From positions 84,034 to 148,033 of the forward strand of contig JAJRPN010000030.1 in NCBI GenBank assembly GCA_024280755.1: a stretch of DNA of 64,000 nucleotides, read 5' to 3'. Source of the stretch: Planctomycetota bacterium. GTDB taxonomy: Bacteria; Planctomycetota; Phycisphaerae; Phycisphaerales; UBA1924. Shown here piece by piece: positions 17,138 through 26,196 of the stretch. A program made the position numbers and the translations under genes. Below the pieces are notes generated by a model, which was not told where the DNA came from, ran no database searches, and saw nothing but the letters and a program-made list of their open reading frames with translations. Numbering within the stretch: the first letter of the stretch is position 1; every line of letters starts with the position of its first letter.

Positions 17138-18741
17138 TTTGGCCGATTGCCGAGCAGACACGCACTGAGCGAGAGCAGCACGCCGATGGTGAGTTTCCAT
17201 GTGAAATGGATGCTGTAAAAGTATTCGATGCTCGGCACATGAAGGAACTCGAACTTGTTGTAGACGAACGATTGAGTGGCGAGCATCCAGAGGAACCCGA
17301 CGAGGAGTGCCGCGATGACCGATCGGGATGATCCGCGTTTGGTGAAGAGTGCGGTGAAGAACACGCCGATGAGCCCGGCGTAGGCAAAGCCCATCACGCC
17401 GAGGGCGAAGTTGATGAGTGTATCGTTGTTGGCACTTTTCCAATAGATGCACACGCATGCGAATGTGCCCAGGATGATGCCCCATACGACCACTGCGAGT
17501 CGGCCGACGAATACGAAGTGGGCTTCAGAAGTGTCTGGTTTTCTTGTAGCGAGCATCGGGCGATAGATATCGCTGATGTAGGCTGCGCTCATTGCGTTGA
17601 TGGCGCTGTTGAGACTCGATAATCCGGCTGCGAATAAGCCAGCCATCATGAGTCCGCGAATGCCCGGGGGGATCTGGGTGAGGATGTAATGCAGGAACAC
17701 GGTGACCGATTCACCCGGAGGCGTAGCTGCTGTGAGCGTGGTGAGTTCTGGGCGTTGATAGACGATCCAGAGCAGCAAGCCAACAGTCAGGAAGATGGCG
17801 ACAGTGGGGATGCCAAGTAGGATGCCGGTGATGACCGAGCGGGCGCCATGCTTTGCAGATTTGCAGGTGAGCATGCGTTGGGCGAGGTCTTGATCGGTGC
17901 CATAGGACCCGATGCCCAGGAGTGTAAACCCGATGATGCACGCCGGGAGCGAGAAACTATGACGAGGATCAAGCGAAAGATCGAAGAGCGTGAGTTTGGA
18001 GGCGCCTTCGTCGGCACCCGTTTTGAGTTGTGCAATGATCTCTGAGAATGGCGCATTGAACGAGTTAGTGATCAGCACGATGGCGCACAATGCTGCGCCG
18101 ATGAGGATACCAAACTGGATAACATCGGACCAAATAACCGAGCTGATCCCGCCAGCGAGGGTATAGATGATGCCTACACAGGTGAGGATGGCGATGGCGA
18201 TGATGAGATGGTTTGGTTCGGTGCCTTTATCGAGCCCGAAGAGCAGGATCGATGCGGGGATGGCTCCTGCGTAGATCCGTGCGCCCGATGCGAGCACACG
18301 CCCGATCATGAAGGTGATGCTTGCCGACTTTCGAGCTGCGGGGCCGAAGCGGAGTTCGAGGAGTTCATAGATTGATGCGCTGCGGGATTTATAGAAGGAC
18401 GGGAGGAAGAGGAATGCGATGACGATCGCTGCGATGATCATCCCGATGTTGGTTACGAGATAGGTAATGTTGCCGCTGTAGGCGATTTCGGGCGCACCAA
18501 TAAAGGTGACCGCCGAGAGCGAAGTGGCAACGATGGAGATCGCGACCGCCCATGATGGCATGGATCGGCTGCCGAGGAAGTAGTCTTCGGTGGTCTTGGT
18601 TGTTTTCTTGGTGAAGAGATACCCGGTGATTGCGAGCGCGAGGAAGTAGGCACCCAGCACGATCCAGTCAGCGCTCGCGAAGCCAGCGTTGTCTGTCGAG
18701 TTGGAGATTGAGGGAGTTGTCTGGGCAAGGGACATCAGCAT
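17098..18741 (-). CDS. Sodium:solute symporter (SSS family, SGLT-like)
   Basis: 547 aa integral membrane protein with about 13-14 hydrophobic helices that would import a small solute with sodium. Family signatures: EDYFLGSRSMPSWAVA after the first helix, ATSLSAVTFIGAPE, and GLSSLNSAINAMSAAYISDIY. Within a sugar-degradation region a sugar substrate is likely, though SSS proteins also carry other solutes. It is transcribed toward the ROK gene and the last 40 bp of the two coding regions overlap on opposite strands. A second possible start lies two codons downstream. Confidence 0.92.
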   Translation of the reverse strand: MLMSLAQTTPSISNSTDNAGFASADWIVLGAYFLALAITGYLFTKKTTKTTEDYFLGSRSMPSWAVAISIVATSLSAVTFIGAPEIAYSGNITYLVTNIGMIIAAIVIAFLFLPSFYKSRSASIYELLELRFGPAARKSASITFMIGRVLASGARIYAGAIPASILLFGLDKGTEPNHLIIAIAILTCVGIIYTLAGGISSVIWSDVIQFGILIGAALCAIVLITNSFNAPFSEIIAQLKTGADEGASKLTLFDLSLDPRHSFSLPACIIGFTLLGIGSYGTDQDLAQRMLTCKSAKHGARSVITGILLGIPTVAIFLTVGLLLWIVYQRPELTTLTAATPPGESVTVFLHYILTQIPPGIRGLMMAGLFAAGLSSLNSAINAMSAAYISDIYRPMLATRKPDTSEAHFVFVGRLAVVVWGIILGTFACVCIYWKSANNDTLINFALGVMGFAYAGLIGVFFTALFTKRGSSRSVIAALLVGFLWMLATQSFVYNKFEFLHVPSIEYFYSIHFTWKLTIGVLLSLSACLLGNRPNQSCANLAAPQAA

Positions 18742-18837
18742 ATTTCATTTTCGGATATTCGAGCATGATTTGGTCACAATGGGCAATGCGTTTGCGGGGC
18801 TTTGGGGCGTGTTGCGGGCTATACTCAGGCACCATCT

Positions 18838-18925
18838 GGAGCGGTGGCAGAGCGGTTGAATGCGCTGGATTCGAAATCCAGTATGGAGGTCTCCTTCATC
18901 GGGGGTTCGAATCCCCCCTGCTCCG
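18838..18925 (+). tRNA. tRNA-Ser (anticodon CGA)
   Basis: 88-nt class II tRNA with a long variable arm. Acceptor GGAGCGG pairs with the 3' CTGCTCC (one G-U), discriminator G. The anticodon arm is CTGGA-TTCGAAA-TCCAG, giving CGA, and the T arm is GGGGG-TTCGAAT-CCCCC. CCA is not encoded. A possible -10 (TATACT) lies at 18820. The tRNA marks the border between ordinary genome and the accessory island. Confidence 0.95.
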
Positions 18926-18942
18926 TTGACATAAAAGGTATA

Positions 18943-18977
18943 CGAAACGGCGTCCCGAAAAGACGCCGTTTCGGCCG
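18943..18977 (+). terminator. Terminator of tRNA-Ser transcript
   Basis: 12-bp perfect stem at 18943-18954 and 18962-18973 (CGAAACGGCGTC / GACGCCGTTTCG) with a 7-nt loop. The following GCCGTTTT gives a weak T tract. Confidence 0.75.
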
Positions 18978-19124
18978 TTTTGGAGCGTGTCAGGCGGTTT
19001 GGCGCGTCTCTGTGATTACTCAGATTGACCACATCAGCCAATAACTGCCCAGAATGAGGCGAGTGTCTCTCCGGGCGATTTTAGGGATGTCTTCATGCAA
19101 TGTGAATGGGGAGCGAGCAGGGAA

Positions 19125-20861
19125 TCAGCTGGCGGCTTGCGCAGTGCTGAACTCGCTCATCGCAGTGTTGATCCCAAGCTCGGCGGCTTGGCGATCCCAG
19201 TCAAGTTGATTCGCGGCGGTGAGGAGATCGTCGAGTGTGATGGTGCTTGGAAGCATTCCGGTGAGTGCATGTCGGAGGACATCCGGGCCGAGCTGGGTGA
19301 TGGGGAGCAGTTTGATAATGCGCGTTCGCGCAATCCCGTGCTTCTTGGCAAACTCCGTAATTTGCAAACCGGTTTTGATGAGTTCATCATGCCATCGATA
19401 GGCCAGCCCGATTGCGTCAACGAAGTGTTGTCTTGGCTCGGGCGTGGAGGGGATGATCAGGTCATGTCCATCGGGGCTGAGAAGCAACCGGCGACCATCG
19501 AACTTCTTGATTTGGAGCTGCAGTTTCAGCTCGATATGCTCGCCGCGGTCATCGACCTCTGGCGTTCGCAAGCAGACCGGACGCGATGGGATGTCCTTCG
19601 GCGGTGATCCGAAAGTATGCCGTTGGAGTTGATCGATCTTCTTTGTGTCGAGCTGGACTGTGATGGAGTCCGGGGCAAGGGTGACCTCGTGGATTGCCTT
19701 CCGGATCCAGCGGTCCCGGACCTCGGTGGATTGCTGGTCGAGATCGCGATGATCGAGGTATCCGAGGACAAATCCTCGCACGAGTTCATCGAGATGCACC
19801 GCATTGATCGTTTTGATCGGGCAGTTCTTGAATCCGTGCTTGATCGCCTTCTGACTGATGTAGTACCGCACGAGCCGCTTCTGTTTGGTCTCACTCTTCT
19901 TGGTCAATGGTCGGTGCGTGGAGGTCGGGCTCATCGCAAATCCATCGCTCGTGCGCAGCTTTCCTTTGAGCAGGTGCGGATGGGTCCAGCGGTGCAGGCT
20001 CTTGCGGTCCTGCTTGGTCATAAGTTTCTGTGCGGTATCCCATATATCTTGATCGATGATGGATTCATGCAAGCCTTCGTAGATTTCAGTGTGGTCGCCC
20101 CGGGTGTGTGTGATCTTGCCGATGTAGAGCCGGTTGGTCAGCACGCTATGGATGTATTTTTGAGAGAGTGGTTTTCCGCCGTGAACATTCCCGTTCTTGC
20201 TCGTCCACTGTTTCGTGGTGTGACCGGCATCGTTGAGTTCATTGGCAACAGCTACCGGTGATGGCTGCTCGATGTAGCGATCAAAGATCGTGCGAACAAG
20301 TTCCGCCTGCTCGTGGATGATGAAGAGTCCTTTGGTTTCTTCGCCAGTCTGGAGCCGGTACCCGAGCGGGGGTTGACCACCGACCCAGTAGCCCTTCTTC
20401 TTGGTCGCCGCGAGTTTGTCTCGGATGCGCTCGCCGGAAACCTCACGCTCGAACTGGGCGAAGCTGAGCAGCATGTTGAGCGTCAACCGGCCCATCGAGG
20501 TCGTGGTATTAAACTGCTGCGTCACCGACACAAACGAGACCTGCTTTTCGTCAAACACATCCATCATCCGAGCGAAATCACTGAGCGATCGGCTCAGCCG
20601 ATCGACTTTGTACACCACGACGACATCAATGCGGCCCCGGTCGATGTCATCAAGCAGCTGTTTGAGCCCAGGTCGTTTCATGGTGCCGCCAGAGTATCCA
20701 CCGTCGTTGTACTCATCTTCAACCAGCAGCCAGCCCTCGTGCTTCTGGCTTTTGATGTAATCGATGCCCGCTTCGCGCTGAGCGTCAAGTGAGTTAAAGG
20801 CCATGTCGAGACCCTCTTCGTTGGACTTGCGGGTGTAGATTGCGCAGCGGGTGGTTTTCAT
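19125..20861 (-). CDS. Large serine recombinase (site-specific integrase)
   Basis: 578 aa recombinase that would cut and rejoin DNA for insertion or excision of a mobile element. The catalytic domain begins with CAIYTRKSNEEG (Ser13 nucleophile), then DGGYSGGTMKRPGLKQLL and VYKVDRLSRSLSDF, and FEREVSGERIRDK at the domain end. A recombinase DNA-binding domain follows (YWVGGQPPLGYRL...), then a long C-terminal part. The start at 20861 has AAGGA six bases upstream. DUF2924 is encoded just before it in the same direction (9-bp gap), a pairing known from phage-like elements. It lies about 200 bp from tRNA-Ser; whether the tRNA is the attachment site is unproven. Confidence 0.93.
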   Translation of the reverse strand: MKTTRCAIYTRKSNEEGLDMAFNSLDAQREAGIDYIKSQKHEGWLLVEDEYNDGGYSGGTMKRPGLKQLLDDIDRGRIDVVVVYKVDRLSRSLSDFARMMDVFDEKQVSFVSVTQQFNTTTSMGRLTLNMLLSFAQFEREVSGERIRDKLAATKKKGYWVGGQPPLGYRLQTGEETKGLFIIHEQAELVRTIFDRYIEQPSPVAVANELNDAGHTTKQWTSKNGNVHGGKPLSQKYIHSVLTNRLYIGKITHTRGDHTEIYEGLHESIIDQDIWDTAQKLMTKQDRKSLHRWTHPHLLKGKLRTSDGFAMSPTSTHRPLTKKSETKQKRLVRYYISQKAIKHGFKNCPIKTINAVHLDELVRGFVLGYLDHRDLDQQSTEVRDRWIRKAIHEVTLAPDSITVQLDTKKIDQLQRHTFGSPPKDIPSRPVCLRTPEVDDRGEHIELKLQLQIKKFDGRRLLLSPDGHDLIIPSTPEPRQHFVDAIGLAYRWHDELIKTGLQITEFAKKHGIARTRIIKLLPITQLGPDVLRHALTGMLPSTITLDDLLTAANQLDWDRQAAELGINTAMSEFSTAQAAS

Positions 20862-20870
20862 GGTGATTCC

Positions 20871-21326
20871 TTATGCAGATTGCTTGAGTTTTTTGAGGCC
20901 GAAGAAGCGAGGTCCGGACCAGCGTGCCCCGGTGATCTCCCGAGCGATCTCGGACAAACTTGCAAACTCGGTTTCCCGGTACCGGAACCGTTTGCCATCT
21001 TCGAGGACCGTGACCTCGTGGTGGTGCCCGCGCCATGTTCGGACGAGGGTGGTGCCTTCGGGGAGTTGGACTGGGTCCCGCTGCTTCCGCTGTCCGGCGA
21101 CGCTCTGCTTGGATGCTGGTGTCGGAGCGTTGCGGGTCGCGGCTTTGAGCAGGCGGCGTGTGTCGGCGTCGAGCCCGCCATAGGTCTGCTTCTGGAGATG
21201 CCACGAAAGGCCTCGGACGAGAGCCTGCTTGAAGTGCGGGGGATCGCCACGGATGCCGAGATTTGCCCATTCCTGTTGGAGCCGGGCTGGAGTCAGATTG
21301 GTCAGGGTGTGGAGTTCGATGGTCAT
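20871..21326 (-). CDS. DUF2924 protein, recombinase partner
   Basis: 151 aa small basic protein recognised as DUF2924: LTPARLQQEWANLG near the N-terminus, then RDPVQLPEGTTLVRTWRG and FRYRETEFASLSEIAREITGARWSGPRFFGL at the C-terminus. The start at 21326 is chosen for its AAGGAAG ribosome site; a longer frame begins at 21368 but lacks one. Members are usually found beside serine recombinases in mobile elements and are presumed accessory DNA-binding factors; the biochemical role is not known. Probably co-transcribed with the recombinase. Confidence 0.82.
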   Translation of the reverse strand: MTIELHTLTNLTPARLQQEWANLGIRGDPPHFKQALVRGLSWHLQKQTYGGLDADTRRLLKAATRNAPTPASKQSVAGQRKQRDPVQLPEGTTLVRTWRGHHHEVTVLEDGKRFRYRETEFASLSEIAREITGARWSGPRFFGLKKLKQSA

Positions 21327-21549
21327 CGGGCTTCCTTGATGTGCCTGTGCGGGCTGGCCTCGGCGCATGCAGACATTTCTCCCAACGAGAGGGTGCGTGA
21401 TGCGTTGGATCCGGGGCTGGCCGCAGGGCGTGGCCGGGGTGGTGAAGGCGGGGAATCCGCCTACCCCATATAGCCATCATCTCGGGGAGATAGCAAGCGG
21501 GTATCGCGTTATTCGAGAGACTATCAGCAGATACTCGCCATGGTGGGGG

Positions 21550-22671
21550 CTATTCGAGGCAGTCGTCGTGGGTCAGTTCAAATCCGGCGAGTATCTCGTC
21601 AACCAGCTCGCTCTCGTGTATTTGGCAGGCGGTGTTCCGGTAGGGATTCGCCTTGATGGCGTGCTCCTTGTCGAAGGTCTTGATCCACCGGATGCCGACA
21701 TAGACTTCGCGCTGGAAGTGCGGATTCTCGCTGTGTTCTAGCTGGAGGTCTACTAGTTTTTGATGCCCTGATTCGATGGCGAACTCATCGTATGGAGTGG
21801 GTTCAGTGGTCACGATGCCAACTCCCACATAGCCATGCCCTTTCCGGTAGGCGCAGACTGCTTGGCCGACATGGAGCCGATCGAGTTGCGAGATGCTGTT
21901 GCCGCCCGCCGAGATGTATCCGTAACGGCGAGAGTCTTCCCATGAGCGATGGTTTTTCTTGCCCCCGTGCTCGCCTACATTGACGAAGGCGAATCCGGTT
22001 GATGATCGCCCGCTTCTTCGGGCAGCTTTGCGTTCGCTGAGTTTCACTCGCTCGCGGACTTGGTAATCCTCCGCTGATTGAACCGGGATGACCTGCTCGA
22101 TCTGCACAAGGAGTTCTCCGTTGTGCTTGTGCGGGACGAGTTGGACACACCGGACATCGATCTGTTGCTCGCGGAGCCAAAGGGCTGAAGTCGTGATCTC
22201 GGTAGAGAAGTCCGCCGAGGCCAGGATGATTTTTGTTTCCGAGTCAAACTCTTCCTCATAAGGCTCAGGCCAACCAAGGAAATCCAGGATTTGCTGCTCT
22301 GCTTGTGCTGGATCTTGGTCGTTGTTCCGTAAGTACTGTTCGTGGGCTCGCACAGCTCTCTCGAAGGTCATGTTCGAGACCATCGCTGCATAACGGATCG
22401 CCTGAAGATCCATGTGGCCGCCCTTTTGGGTGCGTTTGAGTTCGATGACCACAAGGCATGCATCCTGATCGAGGCAAAGTAGGTCGATTCGTCGGTTGCT
22501 GTCTTCCCAATCGTTAAACTCTTCATCAATCACCATGCAGCCGGGCGCGATCGATTCGATCGAGTTTTTGAGCCAGCGCTGGAGGTCCTGTCGTTCACGG
22601 ACCTGTTCTTCTGAATAAGTAGTTTGCTCGATGAGTTCGAGTGAATCGCCTTTGATGCTGTACAGTCCCAT
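21550..22671 (-). CDS. NucS-like PD-(D/E)XK nuclease with C-terminal PUA/EVE-like module
   Basis: 373 aa probable nuclease. The N-terminal half has the core RIDLLCLD...CLVVIELKR (Asp then Glu-x-Lys), the active-site pattern of NucS/DUF91 and related restriction-like nucleases. About residues 225-290 form a different domain (SRRYGYISAGGN, then VGQAVCAYRKGHGYVGVG) that resembles the small beta-barrel PUA/EVE fold that reads modified bases in other nucleases; this second call is tentative. The start has GGAGG four bases upstream. It stands alone between the recombinase pair and the terminase-like genes. A modification-sensing restriction role is an inference; DNA repair is the alternative. Confidence 0.65.
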   Translation of the reverse strand: MGLYSIKGDSLELIEQTTYSEEQVRERQDLQRWLKNSIESIAPGCMVIDEEFNDWEDSNRRIDLLCLDQDACLVVIELKRTQKGGHMDLQAIRYAAMVSNMTFERAVRAHEQYLRNNDQDPAQAEQQILDFLGWPEPYEEEFDSETKIILASADFSTEITTSALWLREQQIDVRCVQLVPHKHNGELLVQIEQVIPVQSAEDYQVRERVKLSERKAARRSGRSSTGFAFVNVGEHGGKKNHRSWEDSRRYGYISAGGNSISQLDRLHVGQAVCAYRKGHGYVGVGIVTTEPTPYDEFAIESGHQKLVDLQLEHSENPHFQREVYVGIRWIKTFDKEHAIKANPYRNTACQIHESELVDEILAGFELTHDDCLE

Positions 22672-23027
22672 GGTGCCTCCGGTGTTGGTCGCGGAGGCAA
22701 GCTGTGGGGTCGGCGCATAAAGAGAGGCGCCAAACCAAGGTCATCCGCAGGGCCTCCGCCAAGAGGCACAAGAAACAACACATGGCCGGCGCCCCCTTGC
22801 GGGGGCGCGGCTCTGTGCTGTGTTTCTTGATCAAGAGCCAGAAGGCTCAGGTTGGCGGATTCCTGCGAATACAGCAAAGACGCTCGCGCGTCAACGGGAT
22901 GTCGGGCCTCATGGCCCAGTGAATCGTAATTCTCCTTGAGTATCGGCAAATCGGGGCAATCCCGACCAAATGCCGTCTCGCATGAAGTAATGGCTCGACG
23001 AGCCCCGGTGTCAAGCGGGATTCGCAA
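22672..23027. other. Non-coding stretch with a cluster of hairpins
   Basis: No convincing gene. It holds a long stem-loop at 22769-22829 (arms beginning CAAGAAACA and ending TGTTTCTTG, with GCGCCCCC/GGGGGCGC at the tip). Shorter perfect hairpins follow at 22879-22892 (GACGC-TCGC-GCGTC), 22904-22917 (GGGCC-TCAT-GGCCC) and 22992-23004 (GGCTC-GAC-GAGCC). None has a clean T-run. It may be a terminator array after the terminase-like gene, a structured RNA or a recognition site. Confidence 0.6.
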
Positions 23028-24224
23028 TCAGAACGCGGTTCCTGCATCTTCCGCAATCTGGGATATGGGCACCGTGCGGCCTTGTGGCGGCGAATCGTCC
23101 TCTATACGCAATACGACCTTTGGATTTACACCAGCAGAGTGATGGCTCCAATCCCTTCGATATCCGGCATGATCAAGGATGTACGGCTTTTCCGTCCCCC
23201 CGCTCCGTGGCTGAATCACGGCTCCGTTTGGTGAGCATGTACGCCATGATCCGCCAAGTGGGGCGCCTTGCCGATTGCGGTCGAACCACTCCCAGCCATG
23301 GAGTGCCCGAAGTGACATCATCTGCTCAAACGGCTCGTGTTTCGGCCATAGCACCTCAACACCATCGAGGAGTTGCTCGCGATGTGTATCGAAGTAGTGT
23401 TGGGCTTGAGTCCGATCCACTCGCAAGTGCTTGGCCCATGCGAACCAAAGATCAAAGTTGGCTGGATACGAATCCACTGCTTGATAGAACCGCTGCGTCC
23501 ACATTGAGGACTGATTTGGTTTCAACAAGCGATCGATCAGGCTGTTGGCGTGGGTGAGGGTGCCGAGGACGATGACCGAGGCACCCGTATATCTCGAGAG
23601 GATTTCGCGATGGATATGTCTTTTGAGTTTGGCACTCTTACCACCATTTGGATTTTCATTCTCCTCTGGATTTGCTTCAAATCCATCGAGGATGATGAGA
23701 TCAGGTGGCGACCCCTCGAAGGTGATCTCACCCAAGCTCGATGTTGGACCGAAGGTCGTGAGCCGGGCTACGCCACGGACATAGATATCTCGAGGCGGCG
23801 ATGCTCGTGATCCGCTAGATCCTGATCCGCGTTGAAGAGCGGCAAGATGCGGAAAGTCGGTACGGAGCATCTGATTGGTGCGGAGCTCATGATCTACCGA
23901 TCGCAAGAGTTCACCAGCTGCTGTGCGCGTGTGCGAACCAATTGCGATGCATCGGCAGTGTTTGTACGCCAATGCCCACAAGACCAGGGCGAATGTCGTC
24001 ATCGTGGTCTTGCCATAGCCATCCGGGGCAGCCATGACGAGACGGAGTGGGTTGTCAGATCCGATCTGGTTGTAGTCGGTGGCAATCTCCTCATGCATCC
24101 TGCTCCAGGGCAGAGTGGTACGGTGGCGAAGGTACATTTTCATAAACGGTAGAAGCGATCCGGCGCCGGTCTGGCGCCGGATCGCACTGAGAGTCGAGTT
24201 TGATCCCAGTTTGGTGTTGATCAT
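23028..24224 (-). CDS. Terminase large-subunit-like ATPase
   Basis: 398 aa P-loop protein resembling the ATPase half of phage terminase large subunits. Walker A is AAPDGYGKTT (residues about 65-75) and a Walker B-like LIILDGFEAN lies near residue 185; the usual acidic residue after Asp is Gly here. No clear C-terminal RNase H-like nuclease motif is visible and the protein is short for a complete terminase. Its ATG overlaps the preceding gene by 4 bp, so it is third in an operon with the ParB/methyltransferase and HTH genes. No portal, capsid or tail genes follow, so it is part of a small phage-derived element rather than a prophage. Confidence 0.6.
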   Translation of the reverse strand: MINTKLGSNSTLSAIRRQTGAGSLLPFMKMYLRHRTTLPWSRMHEEIATDYNQIGSDNPLRLVMAAPDGYGKTTMTTFALVLWALAYKHCRCIAIGSHTRTAAGELLRSVDHELRTNQMLRTDFPHLAALQRGSGSSGSRASPPRDIYVRGVARLTTFGPTSSLGEITFEGSPPDLIILDGFEANPEENENPNGGKSAKLKRHIHREILSRYTGASVIVLGTLTHANSLIDRLLKPNQSSMWTQRFYQAVDSYPANFDLWFAWAKHLRVDRTQAQHYFDTHREQLLDGVEVLWPKHEPFEQMMSLRALHGWEWFDRNRQGAPLGGSWRTCSPNGAVIQPRSGGTEKPYILDHAGYRRDWSHHSAGVNPKVVLRIEDDSPPQGRTVPISQIAEDAGTAF

Positions 24225-24799
24225 GCTGTATTCCCCTTGTCGATCGAGCCTCGGATTGATTCCAGCAGGGCGATCACTTGAATGCCCATCTCGGAGTCCT
24301 CTCCGAGTTCGGTACCAATCACGGTGACCGCATGGAGGAGTTCAGCAAGATTTGCAGACTCGTCCTGCACGGATCCCATTCCATTGGTTAATCCGATGCT
24401 ATGAAACCGTTTGATCAGATTGTTGAGTGATTCAGCGATCGCACGCTCCGCTGCGATCATATCAGCAGGGCTCGTCCTTGAATCCCGGCTCACACGCTGC
24501 AACCTTGTGTTCGAAGCTTGTGTCTGCAACTGAAGCTCTCCGAGCATCTCAGCGATAATTTGTTGAGAAGGGTGGATCGCATTCATTTTTCGAATCTCAG
24601 CTAAATCACGCCGGATCGTCCTTTCAGTCTTGTCAAAGAGTTCGGCAATCTCAGCATTGGCGAGGCCCTCGAGCCAGAGCCGTTGGACACAATCCTGACG
24701 GAAATCGATCGATACTTCCTTGCCGACAATCTGCCCGGCTTTGAGTTGACAAATGAGCTGGGTCGTTGTTCGAAGAGTACTCTTACGCGGCTTGCTCAT
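24221..24799 (-). CDS. Helix-turn-helix protein, terminase small-subunit-like
   Basis: 192 aa. A helix-turn-helix occurs at about residues 36-70 (QRLWLEGLANAEIAELF...TERTIRRDLAEIR). The remaining part is predicted helical with no known motif. By position between a methyltransferase and a terminase-like ATPase it may be the small subunit that recognises DNA, but the homology is weak. Overlaps both neighbours by 4 bp, so the three products are probably made in fixed ratio. Confidence 0.6.
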   Translation of the reverse strand: MSKPRKSTLRTTTQLICQLKAGQIVGKEVSIDFRQDCVQRLWLEGLANAEIAELFDKTERTIRRDLAEIRKMNAIHPSQQIIAEMLGELQLQTQASNTRLQRVSRDSRTSPADMIAAERAIAESLNNLIKRFHSIGLTNGMGSVQDESANLAELLHAVTVIGTELGEDSEMGIQVIALLESIRGSIDKGNTA

Positions 24800-26085
24800 G
24801 AATCGCCTCCTTTAGAAACTTGCTCTGGAGCCCATCGGGATAGAATCGATTGATCCACAGCTGAGCGGCCAACCGTAGCGATGTATCGTTGAACGATGAC
24901 ATCGCAGTATCGCGGATCGAGTTCGACCCCGAAGCATCGGCGTCCGAGCCGAGACGCCGCGATCAGTGTCGTCCCCGATCCAAGGAACGGGTCGAAAATG
25001 AGATTCCCACGCGAGGACGAGTTTCGAATAGCCCGCTCCGCAAGCGGCAACGCCTTCTGTGTCGGATGGCGATACAGATTGCCCCGATCACGCGTAATCG
25101 ACCAGAGTGTGGACTCATTCTTCGGACCATGCCACTGCTTACTCTTGCCATTCTTCCAACCGTACAAGCAGAACTCCGTCTGCTGGCTGTAGTGCCCGAA
25201 CCCTGGCGAGAACGACTCCTTTGCCCAAGTGATCACATTCCGAGGCTTCATCTTAAGCTCGGTGAGTAAATCCGACATGTGCCCGAAGTTGGCATGGCCG
25301 TTCCAGATGTAGTAGCTTGCACCAGACTTGAGATAATCCTTTACCTGTTCCAGCCATTGCTGTGTGAATACCCGGTACTGTTCGGGCGACATCTTATCAT
25401 TGATGATTGCCCGTGACGATTTCTTCGATTGCGGCGCAGTGGGACGATTGGCCCTGTTGTAATCCACATTGTAAGGCGGATCCGTATTGATCAGATGAGC
25501 ATGCTCATCGCCCATGAGCGCGACAAGCACTGATGGATCTGTACAGTCTCCGCACGCGATGCGGTGTAGACCGAGTTCGATGATCTCGCCATGGCGAGTG
25601 ATCGGAACATCGGTTTCAGAGTCGATCTGCTCCGCATCTTCCTCAACGGCAATCAGATCTTCTTGAGCATGCTCTTCAAGCAGCCGATCGATCTCATTTG
25701 AGCGAAATCCGGTAAGGGTTGAATCGAAGTCTTGATCAGCCGTGAGCTCGGTAAGGAGGTCTGAGAGCAAGGAGTTGTCCCACTCGCCATGGATTTTGTT
25801 GAGAGCGAGATTGAGCTTCTTTTCATCTTCCAGATCGAGTTCTACTACGGTGACAGGGATCTTCTTGAATCCCTGGCTAAGCAGAATCTTGAGCCGTTGG
25901 TGTCCACCGACGAGGTTTCCGGTCTTGATGTTCCAAACCATGGGCTCCACGCAGCCAAATTTTTCCATACTGGCGAGCAGTTGTTGAGCCGTCGTTGACT
26001 CAGGGTGGAGGTTCTTCCGTGGGTTGTATGCTGCCGGGTTGATACGGCTGACAGAGATTATTTGTGTTTTGAGAATGTCAATCAT
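24796..26085 (-). CDS. ParB/Srx-domain DNA methyltransferase
   Basis: 429 aa fusion. The N-terminus is a ParB-like nuclease/Srx domain (YNPRKN, then NLVGGHQRLKILLSQG). The C-terminal half is an N4/N6 DNA methyltransferase: catalytic motif NTDPPYNVDYNRAN, and FDPFLGSGTTLIAASRLGRRCFGVELD for S-adenosylmethionine binding at the end, i.e. the beta-type order. The start at 26085 is chosen for AAGGAG seven bases upstream, rather than the more distal in-frame start at 26127. This fusion is frequent in phages and elements, where it modifies the element's own DNA and sits near terminase genes. First gene of a three-gene overlapping operon; no matching restriction enzyme was recognised. Confidence 0.85.
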   Translation of the reverse strand: MIDILKTQIISVSRINPAAYNPRKNLHPESTTAQQLLASMEKFGCVEPMVWNIKTGNLVGGHQRLKILLSQGFKKIPVTVVELDLEDEKKLNLALNKIHGEWDNSLLSDLLTELTADQDFDSTLTGFRSNEIDRLLEEHAQEDLIAVEEDAEQIDSETDVPITRHGEIIELGLHRIACGDCTDPSVLVALMGDEHAHLINTDPPYNVDYNRANRPTAPQSKKSSRAIINDKMSPEQYRVFTQQWLEQVKDYLKSGASYYIWNGHANFGHMSDLLTELKMKPRNVITWAKESFSPGFGHYSQQTEFCLYGWKNGKSKQWHGPKNESTLWSITRDRGNLYRHPTQKALPLAERAIRNSSSRGNLIFDPFLGSGTTLIAASRLGRRCFGVELDPRYCDVIVQRYIATVGRSAVDQSILSRWAPEQVSKGGDS

Positions 26086-26196
26086 GAGGTGCTCCTTACT
26101 CGGAGCACAATTGCTCCGCGGAGACACTCTTCGCCCAATTATCTAAGTGGTAAGGTGATTTCGCCCATTCGGCATTTAACCAGCATATGGATGCCG

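Noticed and set aside
19095..19607. Plus-strand ORF antisense to the recombinase
   Set aside because: It lies opposite a clear serine recombinase, has no motif or ribosome site, and its amino-acid make-up is that of a shadow frame.
23028..26085. Complete prophage
   Set aside because: No portal, capsid, tail or lysis genes were seen in the window.
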